Shown piece after piece: positions 17,956-28,093 of a stretch of 64,000 nucleotides of DNA. The notes under the pieces were generated by a model. It did no database searches. It saw only the letters and a list, made by a program, of their open reading frames with translations, and was not told the origin of the DNA. Both the position numbers and the translations under genes were made by a program. Positions within the stretch are counted from its first letter, which is position 1. The number at the start of each line of letters is the position of its first letter. Origin of the DNA: Candidatus Planktophila versatilis. Lineage in GTDB: Bacteria > Actinomycetota > Actinomycetes > Nanopelagicales > Nanopelagicaceae. The stretch is from NCBI RefSeq assembly GCF_002288105.1, contig NZ_CP016774.1, forward strand, positions 992,001-1,056,000. Reading direction: 5' to 3'.

Positions 17956-18939
17956 CTATTCGGTGATTTTTTCAGCTGTGGCGGCTGCAATATTGATTGC
18001 ATCACTTTTCGCCAATAACTCCTTGGATCGGATGGTGAACTCTATGCCTCCGCCATCAATGCCGTAGCGGGTGCCAAATAGGCCGGCATCTAGGTCGAGA
18101 TAATCCAGAAATTGATCACCTGAAAGTGATTTGGAGATGATGTCAATAATTGCCTTATCCACTCGTTTAACAACTGTTGCAGCCAAAAATTTCTTGGTCT
18201 GGCTTGTCACGGCCAAGTATTGATCTGGCTCGATATTTATGAATGAAACTTTCTTGGCGTTTTTCTTCATATTGTTGGAGACAATTACCTTGAATACCTC
18301 GGCGTCAGATCCTTGAGTGCTCAAATAGATGACATCTGCACCAACAGAAATCACCTGACTTGCTGCCAATGAGTAGGAGCCAGAAACATATTTCACGATG
18401 GGAATAACCTTTTTCTTGCTAGCTAAGACGCCTGCGCTAAAACCATTTTTGAATAAATCAGCTTGATTTGTGTTGGCAATCATCGCAACCTTGCCAGTCT
18501 GTGAAATTTGTGCGGCGCTAAAACCCGCCAAGTAGGCTCCTTGGGTTTCAGCAAAGATGATAGAGCTGACATTTACTGCCGCAACGCTTGCGTCATTAAT
18601 AATGGCAAATTGCGTATTGGGGAATTCAAAGGCGAGTGCTTGCAAAGTTGGGCCGTATCCCTCGCCAACAGCGATAATCAGAGCGCACTTTTTTGCAATC
18701 AAGCTACGAATTCTCTTATCGCGGTCTTCAGAGGTTCCATCAGTAACCACTGCTTCAATACCAAAATCGAGTGACTTCTTAGCCTTTTCTAAGCCTGCTG
18801 CGGTGGCATCATTAAAAGATTTATCTCCACGTCCACCAAGATCGTAGGCAACTCCAATGGTGGCTGTATCTGCCGAACTGGGCGCCGGAGTGAGCACGCC
18901 AAAAATCAGCGCACAGGCAAGTGCCATGCGCAGTTTCAT
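17956..18939 (-). CDS. Second BMP-family substrate-binding protein, non-lipoprotein
   Basis: A 327-aa BMP-family protein with a Sec signal peptide (hydrophobic core, then P-S-S-A-D) but no lipobox Cys. It carries the family motif Y-D-L-G-G-R-G-D-K-S-F-N-D and a C-terminal D-L-D-A-G-L-F-G-T-R-Y-G segment. It is divergent from the lipoprotein encoded by the next gene and overlaps trpS as TAATG, so it is expressed with trpS rather than clearly with the importer. It could be a secreted or cell-wall-trapped nucleoside receptor, or have another ligand. No dedicated permease of its own is visible here. Confidence 0.85.
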   Translation of the reverse strand: MKLRMALACALIFGVLTPAPSSADTATIGVAYDLGGRGDKSFNDATAAGLEKAKKSLDFGIEAVVTDGTSEDRDKRIRSLIAKKCALIIAVGEGYGPTLQALAFEFPNTQFAIINDASVAAVNVSSIIFAETQGAYLAGFSAAQISQTGKVAMIANTNQADLFKNGFSAGVLASKKKVIPIVKYVSGSYSLAASQVISVGADVIYLSTQGSDAEVFKVIVSNNMKKNAKKVSFINIEPDQYLAVTSQTKKFLAATVVKRVDKAIIDIISKSLSGDQFLDYLDLDAGLFGTRYGIDGGGIEFTIRSKELLAKSDAINIAAATAEKITE

Positions 18940-19931
18940 TAAAGAACTACCCCGAGATTCTTATATGTATCTGCAAGAGTGGCTTCTGCAACTGTGCGGG
19001 CTTTAGCTGAACCCTGGTGCAAAATATCAAGTAGATGCTTCTCATCTTCTAGGAGCTCAAGTGCTCGAGTGCGAATGGGGCGTAGGTATTCAACAACTAC
19101 CTCTGCAACAGCTGCCTTAAAATCTCCGTAACCCTTGCCGGCAAATTCATTTTCGAGCTCGGCAATTGTTCTGCCAGAAAGCGCGGAATGGATAGTAAGC
19201 AAATTACTGATGCCAGGTTTTTCGGCCGCATCGAATGTGACTTCGCGGCCAGCATCGGTGACCGCACTCTTAATCTTCTTCAAGTTAGCATCCGGTGAAT
19301 CCATAATCTCAATGACTCCCGCAACGGCGCCTGATGACTTACTCATTTTGGCAGTGGGTTCTTGAATATCATTAATTTTTGCGGCAGTCTTTAAAATATA
19401 GGCTTCTGGCAATTGGAAGGTCTGGCCGTAGCGTGAATTAAACCGCCCGGCTAAATCGCGAGTAAGTTCGATGTGCTGACGTTGATCCTCACCAACTGGA
19501 ACATAGTGAGCTTGATAGAGCAAGATGTCTGCAGCTTGCAGCATGGGATATGTAAAGAGCGCAACACGAGAAGAATCAGCGCCAGATTTAGAAGATTTAT
19601 CTTTAAATTGCGTCATGCGGCTTGCTTCACCAAAACCAGTCAGGCACTCCATAATCCAACCCAGTTGATTGTGTTGTGGAACTTGAGATTGAACAAAGAG
19701 CGTTGATTTTTCAGGTGAGATTCCGAGTGCGATTAATTGCGCGGCAGAAGCAAGTGTGCGCTTTCGAAGTAGCGCTGGATCTGTCTCAACGGTCAGAGCA
19801 TGTAGATCAACAATGCAGTAGAAAGCATCATGGCCAGCTTGCAGCTCAACCCATTGCTTGACTGCACCTAGATAATTTCCTAAGTGGAAAGAATCACTTG
19901 TGGGTTGAATTCCAGATAAGACGCGCTTCAT
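18939..19931 (-). CDS. trpS: Tryptophanyl-tRNA synthetase
   Basis: Class I aminoacyl-tRNA synthetase, 330 aa, normal for bacterial TrpRS. The HIGH-type motif appears as F-H-L-G-N-Y near residue 17, with G-I-Q-P-T-S just before. The KMSKS loop is A-K-M-S-K-S-S-G-A. It is preceded by the CorC-family gene with a 20-bp gap and lacks a clear Shine-Dalgarno, and it overlaps the second BMP gene at its 3' end. Confidence 0.97.
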   Translation of the reverse strand: MKRVLSGIQPTSDSFHLGNYLGAVKQWVELQAGHDAFYCIVDLHALTVETDPALLRKRTLASAAQLIALGISPEKSTLFVQSQVPQHNQLGWIMECLTGFGEASRMTQFKDKSSKSGADSSRVALFTYPMLQAADILLYQAHYVPVGEDQRQHIELTRDLAGRFNSRYGQTFQLPEAYILKTAAKINDIQEPTAKMSKSSGAVAGVIEIMDSPDANLKKIKSAVTDAGREVTFDAAEKPGISNLLTIHSALSGRTIAELENEFAGKGYGDFKAAVAEVVVEYLRPIRTRALELLEDEKHLLDILHQGSAKARTVAEATLADTYKNLGVVL

Positions 19932-19951
19932 GGGTGTAATTCTCGCACGCC

Positions 19952-21247
19952 TTAGTAGTTACGTGAGATTAATAGTCGACCAGCGCGCTTGCCTTCCATG
20001 GAAAGCACTGTGATTCGAACTCCATTTACTCCAACGATGTCGTTCTCAACCGGAATACGCCCTAAATAATGCATGACAAATCCTCCTGCGGTCTCATATG
20101 GACCTTCGGGTAACTCAACCCCGGACTCTTCTTGTAAATCCTCGAGTGAAATCAGACCATCAATTTCGAAATCGCCGGTATGAGATTCCTCCGAAATTTC
20201 TACCTCATCTGAGTCATATTCATCTCGGATATCTCCGATGAGAGTTTCCACGAGATCCTCGAGCGTGACGATGCCATCGGTGCCGCCGTACTCATCAAGG
20301 ACAATAGCTAGGTGCTGACGTTGCTTTCGCATCTCAGTCAGGGCCGGCAAAATTGCTTTTGTCCCTGGCAGATACATAATGTTTCGAGCAAGCTCTTGAA
20401 TCTTTGCATTTGAATTAGCAAGGCTGGTATCTAAGAGATCGCGAACATGGATAAAGCCAATGACTTCATCAGAGGAACCACGCACAACCGGATAGCGAGA
20501 GTGTGCCTTCTCAATCGCAAGTGCAATCGCTTTTCCAACAGTGAGAGAAGCATCCATGAAATCTACTTCGGTGCGCGGAACCATAACTTCGTGCACTTGT
20601 CGCTCTGAAGCGTTAAATACTTCTTCCACAATGTCGCGTTCTTCATCGGTGAGGGCGGCATGGCCAGCCACAAGATCCAGCAGCTCTTCTTCAGAGATTG
20701 CTGTGCGCTGCTCCTTTGGATCAATACCGAAGAGGCGAACAATTAGGTTTGTAGAATGAGATAGGACCCAAATGATTGGTCGGAAAAGATTGGCCACGAA
20801 ATCAATGAATAAAGCAGAGGCGAGCGCAATCTGTTCGGTGCGAAATAGCGCCAAACGTTTTGGAACGAGTTCTCCAAATACAAGTGAAAAGTAGGCAATG
20901 ACTAAGGTGACGCCGATGAGTGACGTGGTGTCTGCAGATTTCGTTGGCACACCAAGATCTTCTAGCCATGGAATGACATAGACACCTAGTTTTTCTGCGC
21001 CCAATGCAGCGGAGAGAAAACCTGTAAGCGTGACACCAACCTGAAGTGCTCCAAGTAAGCGATTGGGGTTAGCTGCTAACTTGGCAACAATTGCTCCGCG
21101 CTTTCCACGCAAAGCTAATTGTTTTACTTGACTTTCACGCAATGAGATAAGAGCAATCTCAGCAGCCACAAAGAGTCCGCCAGTAACGATGAGGCCTACA
21201 ACAATCAGGATGGAGCTAATAAGTGGGGTACTCGGGTCACTTTCCAT
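19952..21247 (-). CDS. CNNM/CorC-family membrane protein with CBS pair
   Basis: A 431-aa protein with the HlyC/CorC architecture. It has an N-terminal DUF21 membrane domain with several hydrophobic helices ([18 protein letters not shown]), a cytosolic CBS pair beginning near V-M-V-P-R-T-E-V-D, and a C-terminal CorC_HlyC domain with [11 protein letters not shown]. Family members are implicated in Mg2+ or Co2+ export, though function is often unproven. Divergent from msiK. A TAGACT -10 lies 9 bp before its ATG. Confidence 0.9.
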   Translation of the reverse strand: MESDPSTPLISSILIVVGLIVTGGLFVAAEIALISLRESQVKQLALRGKRGAIVAKLAANPNRLLGALQVGVTLTGFLSAALGAEKLGVYVIPWLEDLGVPTKSADTTSLIGVTLVIAYFSLVFGELVPKRLALFRTEQIALASALFIDFVANLFRPIIWVLSHSTNLIVRLFGIDPKEQRTAISEEELLDLVAGHAALTDEERDIVEEVFNASERQVHEVMVPRTEVDFMDASLTVGKAIALAIEKAHSRYPVVRGSSDEVIGFIHVRDLLDTSLANSNAKIQELARNIMYLPGTKAILPALTEMRKQRQHLAIVLDEYGGTDGIVTLEDLVETLIGDIRDEYDSDEVEISEESHTGDFEIDGLISLEDLQEESGVELPEGPYETAGGFVMHYLGRIPVENDIVGVNGVRITVLSMEGKRAGRLLISRNY

Positions 21248-21256
21248 GATGGGAGA

Positions 21257-21262
21257 AGTCTA
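21257..21262 (-). promoter_or_regulatory. -10 element of the CorC-family gene
   Basis: TAGACT on the minus strand, ending 9 nt before the ATG at 21247. It fits TANNNT and is identical to the hexamer placed 7 nt before pcrA. The predicted mRNA would have almost no leader, consistent with the absence of an RBS. Weak evidence on its own. Confidence 0.35.
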
Positions 21263-21272
21263 CCGAGCGTAA

Positions 21273-21301
21273 TTGCCTCCCGCCTGCCGCTGACATATCC
21301 T
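21273..21301 (+). promoter_or_regulatory. Promoter of msiK
   Basis: TTGCCT (21273-21278) and TATCCT (21296-21301) are separated by exactly 17 bp. The predicted start falls around 21308, at the foot of the first leader hairpin, giving a roughly 75-nt 5' UTR. Confidence 0.55.
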
Positions 21302-21303
21302 TA

Positions 21304-21372
21304 GCCACGCTGGTCACCCGACCAGCGCCTTACTCCACGGATCGTCGGGCACGTACCTGCCCGGATAAGGAA
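21304..21372 (+). ncRNA. msiK-type structured leader RNA
   Basis: The leader holds a perfect 8-bp hairpin (CGCTGGTC, loop ACCC, GACCAGCG; 21308-21327) and a second hairpin with CGGGCA/TGCCCG arms (21346-21363). The purine-rich ribosome-binding region AAGGAAAG follows at once. A conserved two-hairpin RNA upstream of actinobacterial msiK genes is a described Rfam family (msiK RNA). Position, size and hairpin layout fit, but I could not run a covariance search. Role: probably controls MsiK synthesis; ligand unknown. Confidence 0.6.
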
Positions 21373-21383
21373 AGTGAAAAAAG

Positions 21384-22466
21384 ATGGCATCAGTCATATT
21401 CGAAAATGCTTCACGTATCTATCCAGGAACCACAACTCCGGCAGTAGATAAGCTCAACCTCACCGTCGCAGATGGTGAGTTCTTAGTACTAGTTGGACCA
21501 TCAGGATGCGGTAAGTCAACATCACTTCGCATGCTTGCAGGTCTAGAAGAAATCGACGGTGGTCGAATTCTTATCGGTGATCGCGATGTAACAAATGTCG
21601 CACCAAAAGATCGCGATATCGCAATGGTCTTCCAGTCCTATGCGCTCTACCCACACATGACCGTTGCCGAAAATATGGGCTTCGCTCTAAAAATCGCCGG
21701 TATCGATAAGGCTGAACGCGATAAGCGTGTTCGTGAAGCTGCAAAGTTGCTCGACCTTGAACCATATCTAGAGCGCAAGCCAAAGGCTCTCTCTGGTGGT
21801 CAACGTCAGCGCGTTGCAATGGGTCGCGCAATTGTGCGTGAACCACAGGTCTTCCTTATGGATGAGCCACTGTCCAACCTTGATGCGAAGTTGCGTGTTG
21901 CAACTCGCACCCAAATCGCCGCGCTTCAGCGCCGTCTTGGAATTACTACTGTCTATGTCACCCACGATCAAGTGGAAGCGATGACTATGGGCGATCGCGT
22001 TGCAGTTCTTAAAGATGGACTCCTGCAGCAGGTTGATACACCTCGTAATCTCTATGACAAGCCAGGAAATGCATTTGTTGCTGGATTTATTGGTTCACCT
22101 GCCATGAACTTACTTATTGCTCCAGTATCTGGTGGCAAGGCACACCTTGGAGATCTTGATATCGATGTTCCCGCATCAGCAGGTTCAACTGTGACCGTGG
22201 GAATTCGTCCAGAAGGATTAGTTCCAGCAGATAAGGGATTCCAAGTTCATGTTGAAGTTGTCGAAGAACTTGGTTCTGATGCATTTGTCTATGGCAAGCC
22301 GGCCGATGCAAGCATCAAGTTCGCAAATGCTGTCGATGAAGGCGCTCAAGTAATTGTGCGCTGGGATCCAAAGAACCCACCAAAGGCGGGACAGATCGTT
22401 ACCGTCACTAACTTACCGGGTGCAGTTCACCTCTTTGATTCTGCAACAGGTGGGCGAGTTAATTAA
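21384..22466 (+). CDS. msiK: Multiple-sugar ABC transporter ATPase MsiK
   Basis: A 360-aa ATPase of the MalK/UgpC/MsmK family that energises several carbohydrate importers with separate permeases in actinobacteria. Motifs are Walker A G-P-S-G-C-G-K-S-T, signature L-S-G-G-Q-R-Q-R, Walker B V-F-L-M-D-E-P-L and a C-terminal TOBE/OB region (G-I-R-P-E-G). No permeases are adjacent, consistent with a shared stand-alone ATPase. It has its own promoter, a structured leader and a terminator. It is unlikely to serve the two importers in this window, because each encodes its own ATPase of another subfamily. Confidence 0.92.
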   Translation: MASVIFENASRIYPGTTTPAVDKLNLTVADGEFLVLVGPSGCGKSTSLRMLAGLEEIDGGRILIGDRDVTNVAPKDRDIAMVFQSYALYPHMTVAENMGFALKIAGIDKAERDKRVREAAKLLDLEPYLERKPKALSGGQRQRVAMGRAIVREPQVFLMDEPLSNLDAKLRVATRTQIAALQRRLGITTVYVTHDQVEAMTMGDRVAVLKDGLLQQVDTPRNLYDKPGNAFVAGFIGSPAMNLLIAPVSGGKAHLGDLDIDVPASAGSTVTVGIRPEGLVPADKGFQVHVEVVEELGSDAFVYGKPADASIKFANAVDEGAQVIVRWDPKNPPKAGQIVTVTNLPGAVHLFDSATGGRVN

Positions 22467-22491
22467 TCACAGCTAATATTTAAGTAAGTGG

Positions 22492-22515
22492 CCCGTCGTA
22501 GTTTTCTACGGCGGG
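22492..22515 (+). terminator. Intrinsic terminator of msiK
   Basis: The CCCGTCGTAG/CTACGGCGGG arms pair over 10 bp with one G-U, around a TTTT loop, followed by TTTCTTATT on the plus strand. It lies 25 bp after the msiK stop. The convergent peptidase gene ends 5 bp further on, and there is no comparable T tract in its direction. Confidence 0.8.
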
Positions 22516-22519
22516 TTTC

Positions 22520-23209
22520 TTATTCTGTGAAATCAAGGGATCCGCGCAGAACATGTACTTTCCCGCGTCCTGCCCGCCGCCATGAATCGGTATGCACAAG
22601 CGCCGTGTATTCATCTATTCCAAGAAGTACAGACTGAGAATCAGATTTTAAAACAAAGGATGCAACTCGCTCTGGTAGCCAACCTAACATTTTGTCATAG
22701 TGTGGAATCACTTCAATATCTGGCAAGAGTGATAGCCCTGGACTATGGTTTGAGCGACGCAAGCCCATAATGGTGCCCCCAAAAGCCATAGCGCCAGCAG
22801 AACACCCAGCAAGGGAAGTTCCTGAATTCCATTGCTTAATGATTTCTTCCCAGAGTGGAGAACCACTAAAGATTTCGGCAACTCTGTGTGGGTCTCCCCC
22901 AGAAAAATAGATAAGTCCAGCATCAGCAATCAAATCTAGAAAGTCTAGGTTAAATGCATCTTCACGTTCATGAATAGGTAAGTAAACGCACTGACTTCCG
23001 ATGCGATCTGCTTGCTCTCTTCCGAGTGATTGCCAATGTTCGCGGCGTGATTGCCCCTCATGCGAAGACGCAGTTGGGATCTGCACAAAAGTGTTTTTCT
23101 TACCTTTAGAAATAGCTAAATGCAGGAGCTCGGTTTCTAGCTCCTGCATCTGCAGTGAATATTCGCCAGAACCAACAAGTGCTATTGCACCAGAGTCCTG
23201 ATTTATCAA
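22520..23209 (-). CDS. Peptidase S51 (dipeptidase E / cyanophycinase-like)
   Basis: A 229-aa class I glutamine-amidotransferase-fold serine peptidase. The nucleophile elbow G-C-S-A-G-A-M and the F-S-G-G-D-P-H-R loop are characteristic of family S51 (PepE, cyanophycinase). Those enzymes cleave Asp-X dipeptides or beta-Asp-Arg polymers; which applies cannot be decided here. The start is a TTG at 23209, six bases after the icd stop, giving M-I-N-Q-D-S; no better start is seen. Probably the distal gene of an mdh-icd unit. Confidence 0.82.
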   Translation of the reverse strand: MINQDSGAIALVGSGEYSLQMQELETELLHLAISKGKKNTFVQIPTASSHEGQSRREHWQSLGREQADRIGSQCVYLPIHEREDAFNLDFLDLIADAGLIYFSGGDPHRVAEIFSGSPLWEEIIKQWNSGTSLAGCSAGAMAFGGTIMGLRRSNHSPGLSLLPDIEVIPHYDKMLGWLPERVASFVLKSDSQSVLLGIDEYTALVHTDSWRRAGRGKVHVLRGSLDFTE

Positions 23210-23214
23210 TTGAT

Positions 23215-24429
23215 TTAAGCCATTGCTTTCTTGAGATTCTCATCAATGGAATCAAGGAACTGCTCAGTTGTTTGGTATGGCGCATCTTTAGAAATCAGTA
23301 CCGCTAAATCCTTAGTCATCTTTCCCTGCTCGACCGTTTCAATACATACTCGCTCGAGAGTTTTAGTGAACTTAGCAAGCTCAGCGTTGTTATCAAGCTT
23401 GGCACGGTGGGCTAAGCCCTGGGTCCAAGCGAAGATGGAAGCGATCGGATTTGTTGAAGTCGCTTTACCTGCTTGGTGCTCACGGTAGTGACGAGTCACA
23501 GTTCCATGGGCTGCCTCTGACTCGCAAATCTTTCCATCTGGCGTCATGAGCACAGATGTCATGAGACCAAGTGAGCCATAACCTTGTGCGACGGTATCTG
23601 ACTGCACATCTCCGTCGTAGTTCTTACAGGCCCAGACATATCCGCCTTCCATACGCAATGACATGGCAACCATGTCATCAATCAGGCGGTGTTCATACCA
23701 AATACCTGCGGCCTCAAATTGCGTCTTGAATTCAACTTGATAGATCTCTTCAAAGATATCTTTGAAGCGTCCATCGTAGGCTTTAAGAATTGTGTTCTTG
23801 GTTGAGAGATAGACCGGGAACTTACGAAGAAGTCCATAGTTCAAGGAGGCACGAGCGAAGTCACGGATTGAGTCATCAACGTTATACATAGCCATTGCAA
23901 CGCCTGAAGATTCGAAGTTAAACACTTCAAACTCCTGTGGAGCAGATCCATCTTCTGGCACAAATGAGAGGGTGAGTTTTCCAGCTCCTGGTACCTTGAA
24001 ATCAGTTGCGCGGTATTGATCACCGAAAGCGTGGCGGCCAATGACAATTGGCTTAGTCCAGTGTGGAACTAAGCGCGGAACGTTGCTGATAATAATTGGT
24101 TCGCGGAATATAACACCACCAAGGATGTTGCGAATCGTTCCGTTAGGAGACTTCCACATCTTCTTGAGGTCAAATTCTTTAACGCGAGATTCATCGGGAG
24201 TAATGGTCGCGCACTTAATTCCCACGCCGTGCTTCTGGATTGCGCGAGCAGAGTCGATTGTTACTTGATCATCGGTTGCATCACGGTGTTCCATGCCAAG
24301 GTCGTAGTACTCAAGGTTTACATCGAGGTAAGGCAAGATTAATTTGTCTTTGATGAACTGCCAGATAATGCGAGTCATCTCATCGCCATCTAGCTCAACA
24401 ACTGTGCCTGCTACTTTAATCTTTGACAT
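23215..24429 (-). CDS. icd: Isocitrate dehydrogenase (NADP+), dimeric eukaryotic-like type
   Basis: TCA-cycle enzyme oxidatively decarboxylating isocitrate to 2-oxoglutarate. At 404 aa it belongs to the homodimeric eukaryotic-like subfamily rather than the monomeric 740-aa form common in some actinobacteria. Motifs are [10 protein letters not shown] at the N-terminus, the S-P-N-G-T-I-R-N substrate segment and [10 protein letters not shown] for NADP binding. It follows mdh in the same direction with a 28-bp gap and a GGGAGAAG RBS. Confidence 0.95.
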   Translation of the reverse strand: MSKIKVAGTVVELDGDEMTRIIWQFIKDKLILPYLDVNLEYYDLGMEHRDATDDQVTIDSARAIQKHGVGIKCATITPDESRVKEFDLKKMWKSPNGTIRNILGGVIFREPIIISNVPRLVPHWTKPIVIGRHAFGDQYRATDFKVPGAGKLTLSFVPEDGSAPQEFEVFNFESSGVAMAMYNVDDSIRDFARASLNYGLLRKFPVYLSTKNTILKAYDGRFKDIFEEIYQVEFKTQFEAAGIWYEHRLIDDMVAMSLRMEGGYVWACKNYDGDVQSDTVAQGYGSLGLMTSVLMTPDGKICESEAAHGTVTRHYREHQAGKATSTNPIASIFAWTQGLAHRAKLDNNAELAKFTKTLERVCIETVEQGKMTKDLAVLISKDAPYQTTEQFLDSIDENLKKAMA

Positions 24430-24457
24430 TATCTTCTCCCGATTAGCTTCTACTTAA

Positions 24458-25408
24458 TTACAGTGTTTGAACGTCTGCTTGCTTTGCACGAACAGCTTCT
24501 GCGGCTTCCTTCAGTGAGGCAACCTCTGCATCTGTCAGTGCGCTCTCCACAACTTTGCGAATGCCTACCTTGCCAATCTCTGCTTCCACACCGAGATAGA
24601 CGCCAGAGATTCCGTATTCGCCATCAACCCAGGCACAGACCGGCATGACATCACCAGAATCTTCAATTACTGCTTTAGCCATACGCGCTGCTGCTGCAGA
24701 TGGCGCGTAGTAAGCAGAGCCAGTTTTGAGAAGTGCAACTACTTCGGCGCCACCGTTGCGTGTGCGATCAACTAGTTCGTCAATTTCAGTTTGGGATAAC
24801 TTCTCAGAAAGTGCAACGCCATTAACTGTGCAGCGACTTGGAACCGGAACCATTGTGTCACCGTGTGAACCCAGCGTCAGAGTTTTCACTGAAGAAACCG
24901 GCACTCCCAGTTTTTCTGCTACAAAGTTGGTAAAGCGTGCAGTGTCGAGCATTCCTGCTTGACCCATCACGCGGTTCTTCGGAAAGTTGGTAGCAATCTG
25001 TGCCAGGGCTGTCATCTCATCGAGTGGATTAGAGACCACGATGATGACGGCATTTGGTGAATGCTTTGCAATATTTTCAGCAACTCCACGAACGATTCCG
25101 GCATTAACACCAATTAAATCCATGCGACTCATTCCCGGCTTACGTGGAAGTCCTGCGGTAATCACCACAACATCAGAGTTAGCTGTCTTTTCATATCCAG
25201 CACCTTCTGCCGTGGTTGTCGCGCCAGTAATGCGCGTTTCAAAACCTTCGATTGAGCGAGATTGGTTCATATCAAGGGCCAAACCTTCTGGCTTACCTTC
25301 AAGAATATCGGTGAGTACAACTTCATCGAAGATGTTGTATTCAGCTAACCGAAGGGCTGTTGTTGAACCATAGAAACCTGCACCTACAACGGTGACTTTC
25401 TTTGCCAT
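24458..25408 (-). CDS. mdh: Malate dehydrogenase
   Basis: A 316-aa NAD-dependent enzyme of the LDH-like malate dehydrogenase group. It has a Rossmann V-G-A-G-F-Y-G-S start, the R-K-P-G-M-S-R mobile loop, D-T-A-R-F and catalytic G-S-H-G-D-T-M-V-P. The usual GAGxVG is GAGFYG, a minor variation. An AAAGGA RBS precedes the ATG, and a 58-bp gap separates it from the DUF3017 gene, so a promoter may lie there. With icd, sucC and sucD nearby it forms a TCA-cycle neighbourhood. Confidence 0.95.
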   Translation of the reverse strand: MAKKVTVVGAGFYGSTTALRLAEYNIFDEVVLTDILEGKPEGLALDMNQSRSIEGFETRITGATTTAEGAGYEKTANSDVVVITAGLPRKPGMSRMDLIGVNAGIVRGVAENIAKHSPNAVIIVVSNPLDEMTALAQIATNFPKNRVMGQAGMLDTARFTNFVAEKLGVPVSSVKTLTLGSHGDTMVPVPSRCTVNGVALSEKLSQTEIDELVDRTRNGGAEVVALLKTGSAYYAPSAAAARMAKAVIEDSGDVMPVCAWVDGEYGISGVYLGVEAEIGKVGIRKVVESALTDAEVASLKEAAEAVRAKQADVQTL

Positions 25409-25466
25409 AGCGATCCTTTATCTACCTTGATGTATTGAACGTATTTATCTTGATATCGAGAGAATT

Positions 25467-25694
25467 CTACAACCCATTAGGTAGTGCAATTGCCAGCCCG
25501 AAAAGCACCACGGCTATCGTTAGCGGCAGATAGCGCTCGAAAGAGCGAGCCCCCCACTGCGAGAGCGCAATCACACCGGTGCCCGCCGAAATAAGCAGCG
25601 CTCCAGTACGGACAAATCCTGCAATACCAAGGAGAACTCCGAGTGAAATAACTATGTATGCAATACGAAGTTGTAGGGCGTTTATCGCTCGCAT
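25467..25694 (-). CDS. DUF3017 small membrane protein
   Basis: A 75-aa protein of about three hydrophobic helices ([32 protein letters not shown]). Its start lies within the last 13 bp of folD. Actinobacteria commonly carry a DUF3017 gene between folD and mdh, which is the position here. Function unknown. An overlapping frame from 25707 was set aside because it lacks coherent helices. Confidence 0.75.
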   Translation of the reverse strand: MRAINALQLRIAYIVISLGVLLGIAGFVRTGALLISAGTGVIALSQWGARSFERYLPLTIAVVLFGLAIALPNGL

Positions 25695-26524
25695 GCATCG
25701 ACCACATTCATCAGCAACATGGCACGAGTCATGGGCCCAACACCACCTGGCATTGGTGCAACGAATGATGCGACCTCGAATACACCTGGATCAACATCAC
25801 CGATGAGCCCAGCATCAGTTCGTGAGATTCCGACATCGAGAACTACTGCACCCGCTTTAATCATTGCCGCCTTTAAGAAGTGTGGTTGTCCGATAGCTGC
25901 AATCACAATATCGGCGCGCTTAGTATGAGCAAGCAAATCTTTGGTACCAGTGTGTGTCAGAGTTACCGTTGCATTTTCTTGCTTACGGGTAAGCAAGAGC
26001 CCAAGCGGACGACCCACTGTCAGCCCACGTCCAATGACAACAACTTCTGCACCTGAAAGTGGAATTTTATAGTGGTTGATGAGCTCAACAATTCCGCGTG
26101 GGGTGCATGGAAGCGGTGCTCGGTAGCCCGCAACGAGTCGACCTAAATTAAGTGGGTGCAAACCATCAGCATCTTTTGTCGGATCAATTGCTTCTAGAAT
26201 AAGTTGCGTATTAATCGAACCTGGGAGCGGAAGTTGCACGATATATCCAGTGCACTCTTTGGCGGCGTTGAGATCTTTAATGGCCACCAATACATCAGCT
26301 TGTGTTGCAGTTGCCGGTAGGTCTATCCGGATCGAATTGATTCCTACTTCCTGGCAATCTCGATGTTTTCCGCCAACATAAGAATGCGAACCTGGATCAT
26401 CGCCCACCAAGATCGTTCCAAGGCCTGGGATGATGCCTTTAGCTTTCAGTGCCTGCGTGCGCGCTGTGAGATCTTTCTTGATGGTTGCAGCAAGTGCCTT
26501 GCCATCAAGTATTTGTGCGCTCAT
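25682..26524 (-). CDS. folD: Bifunctional methylene-THF dehydrogenase/cyclohydrolase
   Basis: A 280-aa FolD interconverting 5,10-methylene-, methenyl- and 10-formyl-tetrahydrofolate, the formyl donor for the purN and purH products. The catalytic lysine motif Y-V-G-G-K-H-R-D is near residue 50. The Q-L-P-L-P segment and the NADP-binding G-R-G-L-T-V-G-R-P follow, with P-G-G-V-G-P-M-T at the end. It lies 21 bp after purH in the same direction. Confidence 0.96.
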   Translation of the reverse strand: MSAQILDGKALAATIKKDLTARTQALKAKGIIPGLGTILVGDDPGSHSYVGGKHRDCQEVGINSIRIDLPATATQADVLVAIKDLNAAKECTGYIVQLPLPGSINTQLILEAIDPTKDADGLHPLNLGRLVAGYRAPLPCTPRGIVELINHYKIPLSGAEVVVIGRGLTVGRPLGLLLTRKQENATVTLTHTGTKDLLAHTKRADIVIAAIGQPHFLKAAMIKAGAVVLDVGISRTDAGLIGDVDPGVFEVASFVAPMPGGVGPMTRAMLLMNVVDACER

Positions 26525-26545
26525 GGCTTTATCTTAATCGTTGCT

Positions 26546-28093
26546 CTAGGCGTGCGAGAAATGTCGGGTTGAAGTGAAGAACATCGCTATTCCAGCCTTA
26601 GTTGCGGCAGCAATCACTTCCTCATCACGAACGCTGCCACCTGGCTGCACGATTGCTATCACCCCGGCTGCGCTAAGAATCTCAAGACCATCAGCAAATG
26701 GGAAAAATGCATCAGATGCGCCCACGCTTCCTGCAACACGAGCTCCAGCGCGATCAACAGCGAGCTTTGCAGAATCAACGCGGTTGACCTGCCCCATTCC
26801 GATTCCTACGGCCGCACCATCTTTAGCAAGAAGAATGGCGTTGCTCTTCACGGCGCGAACAGCTCGCCATGCAAATTCAAGATCGCGCATGACATCGGGT
26901 GAAAGTGGGGCGCCAGTTACTTGCTTCCAATTCTTTGGATCATCACCATCGGCTGCAATGAGATCAGTCTCTTGCACTAACACGCCACCTGAGACGGGGC
27001 GAATTTCAAGAGGCGAGATTCGAGTATGAGCGCATGTAAGAATTCGAATGGAGGGTTTCTTCATCAGTATTTCTAACGCAGCGCTCTCATATTCTGGCGC
27101 AATGATTACTTCAGTAAACACTTCCGAAAGAGACTGCGCCATCGCAGCAGTCACCGTGCGATTTGCCGCCACAACTCCACCAAATGCCGATACTGGATCG
27201 CATAAATGTGCCTTTGCATACGCTTGCGCAATATCTTTTCCGACTGCGATGCCGCATGGGTTAGCGTGCTTGATAATTGCCACACATGGTTCGACATGAT
27301 CCAAAGCCGCTCGCCACGCTGTATCGGCATCGGTGTAATTGTTAAATGACATCTCCTTGCCATGTGATTGCACTGCATTCACAATTCCCGATGGGCCACC
27401 GCGATAAATGGCAGCTTGCTGATGTGGGTTCTCGCCATAACGAAGGGAATTCTCGCGCTTAAAAATTAGACCTAGCCAATCAAGATCTTGAATCTCATCG
27501 CTCACTGTTGAGCCAAGCCAACTTGCGATGGTGAGGTCGTATTCCGCTGTTGTGCGAAATACTTCCAGAGCAAGTAACTTTCGCTCATCATCGCTAAATC
27601 CACCAGCTTTTATGGATGCAAAGAGCTGGTCATATTGCGATGTATTGCAGATAACTGCAACAGAACCATGGTTCTTCGCTGCCCCGCGCAACATTGATGG
27701 GCCACCGATATCAATCTGCTCAATACATTCGGCAAAATCAGCACCTGAGGCAAGTGTTGCTGCAAACGGGTACAGATTAATGACAACAAGATCAAAAGGT
27801 TCGATATCAAGATCGGCAATCGCTTTCAGATGTTCGGGATTATTCTGATCGGCCAAAATACCTGAATGAATCTTTGGGTGCAGAGTCTTTACACGACCAC
27901 CCATAATTTCTGGGAACCCGGTATAGGTGCTCACCTCGATTACTGGTATTCCAGCGTCCTGGAGTGTTTTGGCAGTAGAACCGGTGGAAAGTATTTCAAC
28001 GCCAGCATCATGTAGAACTTTGCCAAGTTCGAGCAAACGCACTTTGTCATAGACACTTACCAGCGCCCTGCGAATAGGTTTGCGATTAGCCAT
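26546..28093 (-). CDS. purH: Bifunctional AICAR transformylase / IMP cyclohydrolase
   Basis: Last two steps of purine synthesis (AICAR to FAICAR to IMP), 515 aa. The N-terminal MGS-like cyclohydrolase domain contains S-T-G-S-T-A-K-T-L. The C-terminal transformylase carries K-H-A-N-P-C-G-I-A. An in-frame ATG at 28135 would add 14 Arg-rich residues and overlap purN by 50 bp; 28093 has GGAGAAGAAG upstream and gives the usual [11 protein letters not shown] start with an 8-bp overlap. Confidence 0.96.
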   Translation of the reverse strand: MANRKPIRRALVSVYDKVRLLELGKVLHDAGVEILSTGSTAKTLQDAGIPVIEVSTYTGFPEIMGGRVKTLHPKIHSGILADQNNPEHLKAIADLDIEPFDLVVINLYPFAATLASGADFAECIEQIDIGGPSMLRGAAKNHGSVAVICNTSQYDQLFASIKAGGFSDDERKLLALEVFRTTAEYDLTIASWLGSTVSDEIQDLDWLGLIFKRENSLRYGENPHQQAAIYRGGPSGIVNAVQSHGKEMSFNNYTDADTAWRAALDHVEPCVAIIKHANPCGIAVGKDIAQAYAKAHLCDPVSAFGGVVAANRTVTAAMAQSLSEVFTEVIIAPEYESAALEILMKKPSIRILTCAHTRISPLEIRPVSGGVLVQETDLIAADGDDPKNWKQVTGAPLSPDVMRDLEFAWRAVRAVKSNAILLAKDGAAVGIGMGQVNRVDSAKLAVDRAGARVAGSVGASDAFFPFADGLEILSAAGVIAIVQPGGSVRDEEVIAAATKAGIAMFFTSTRHFSHA

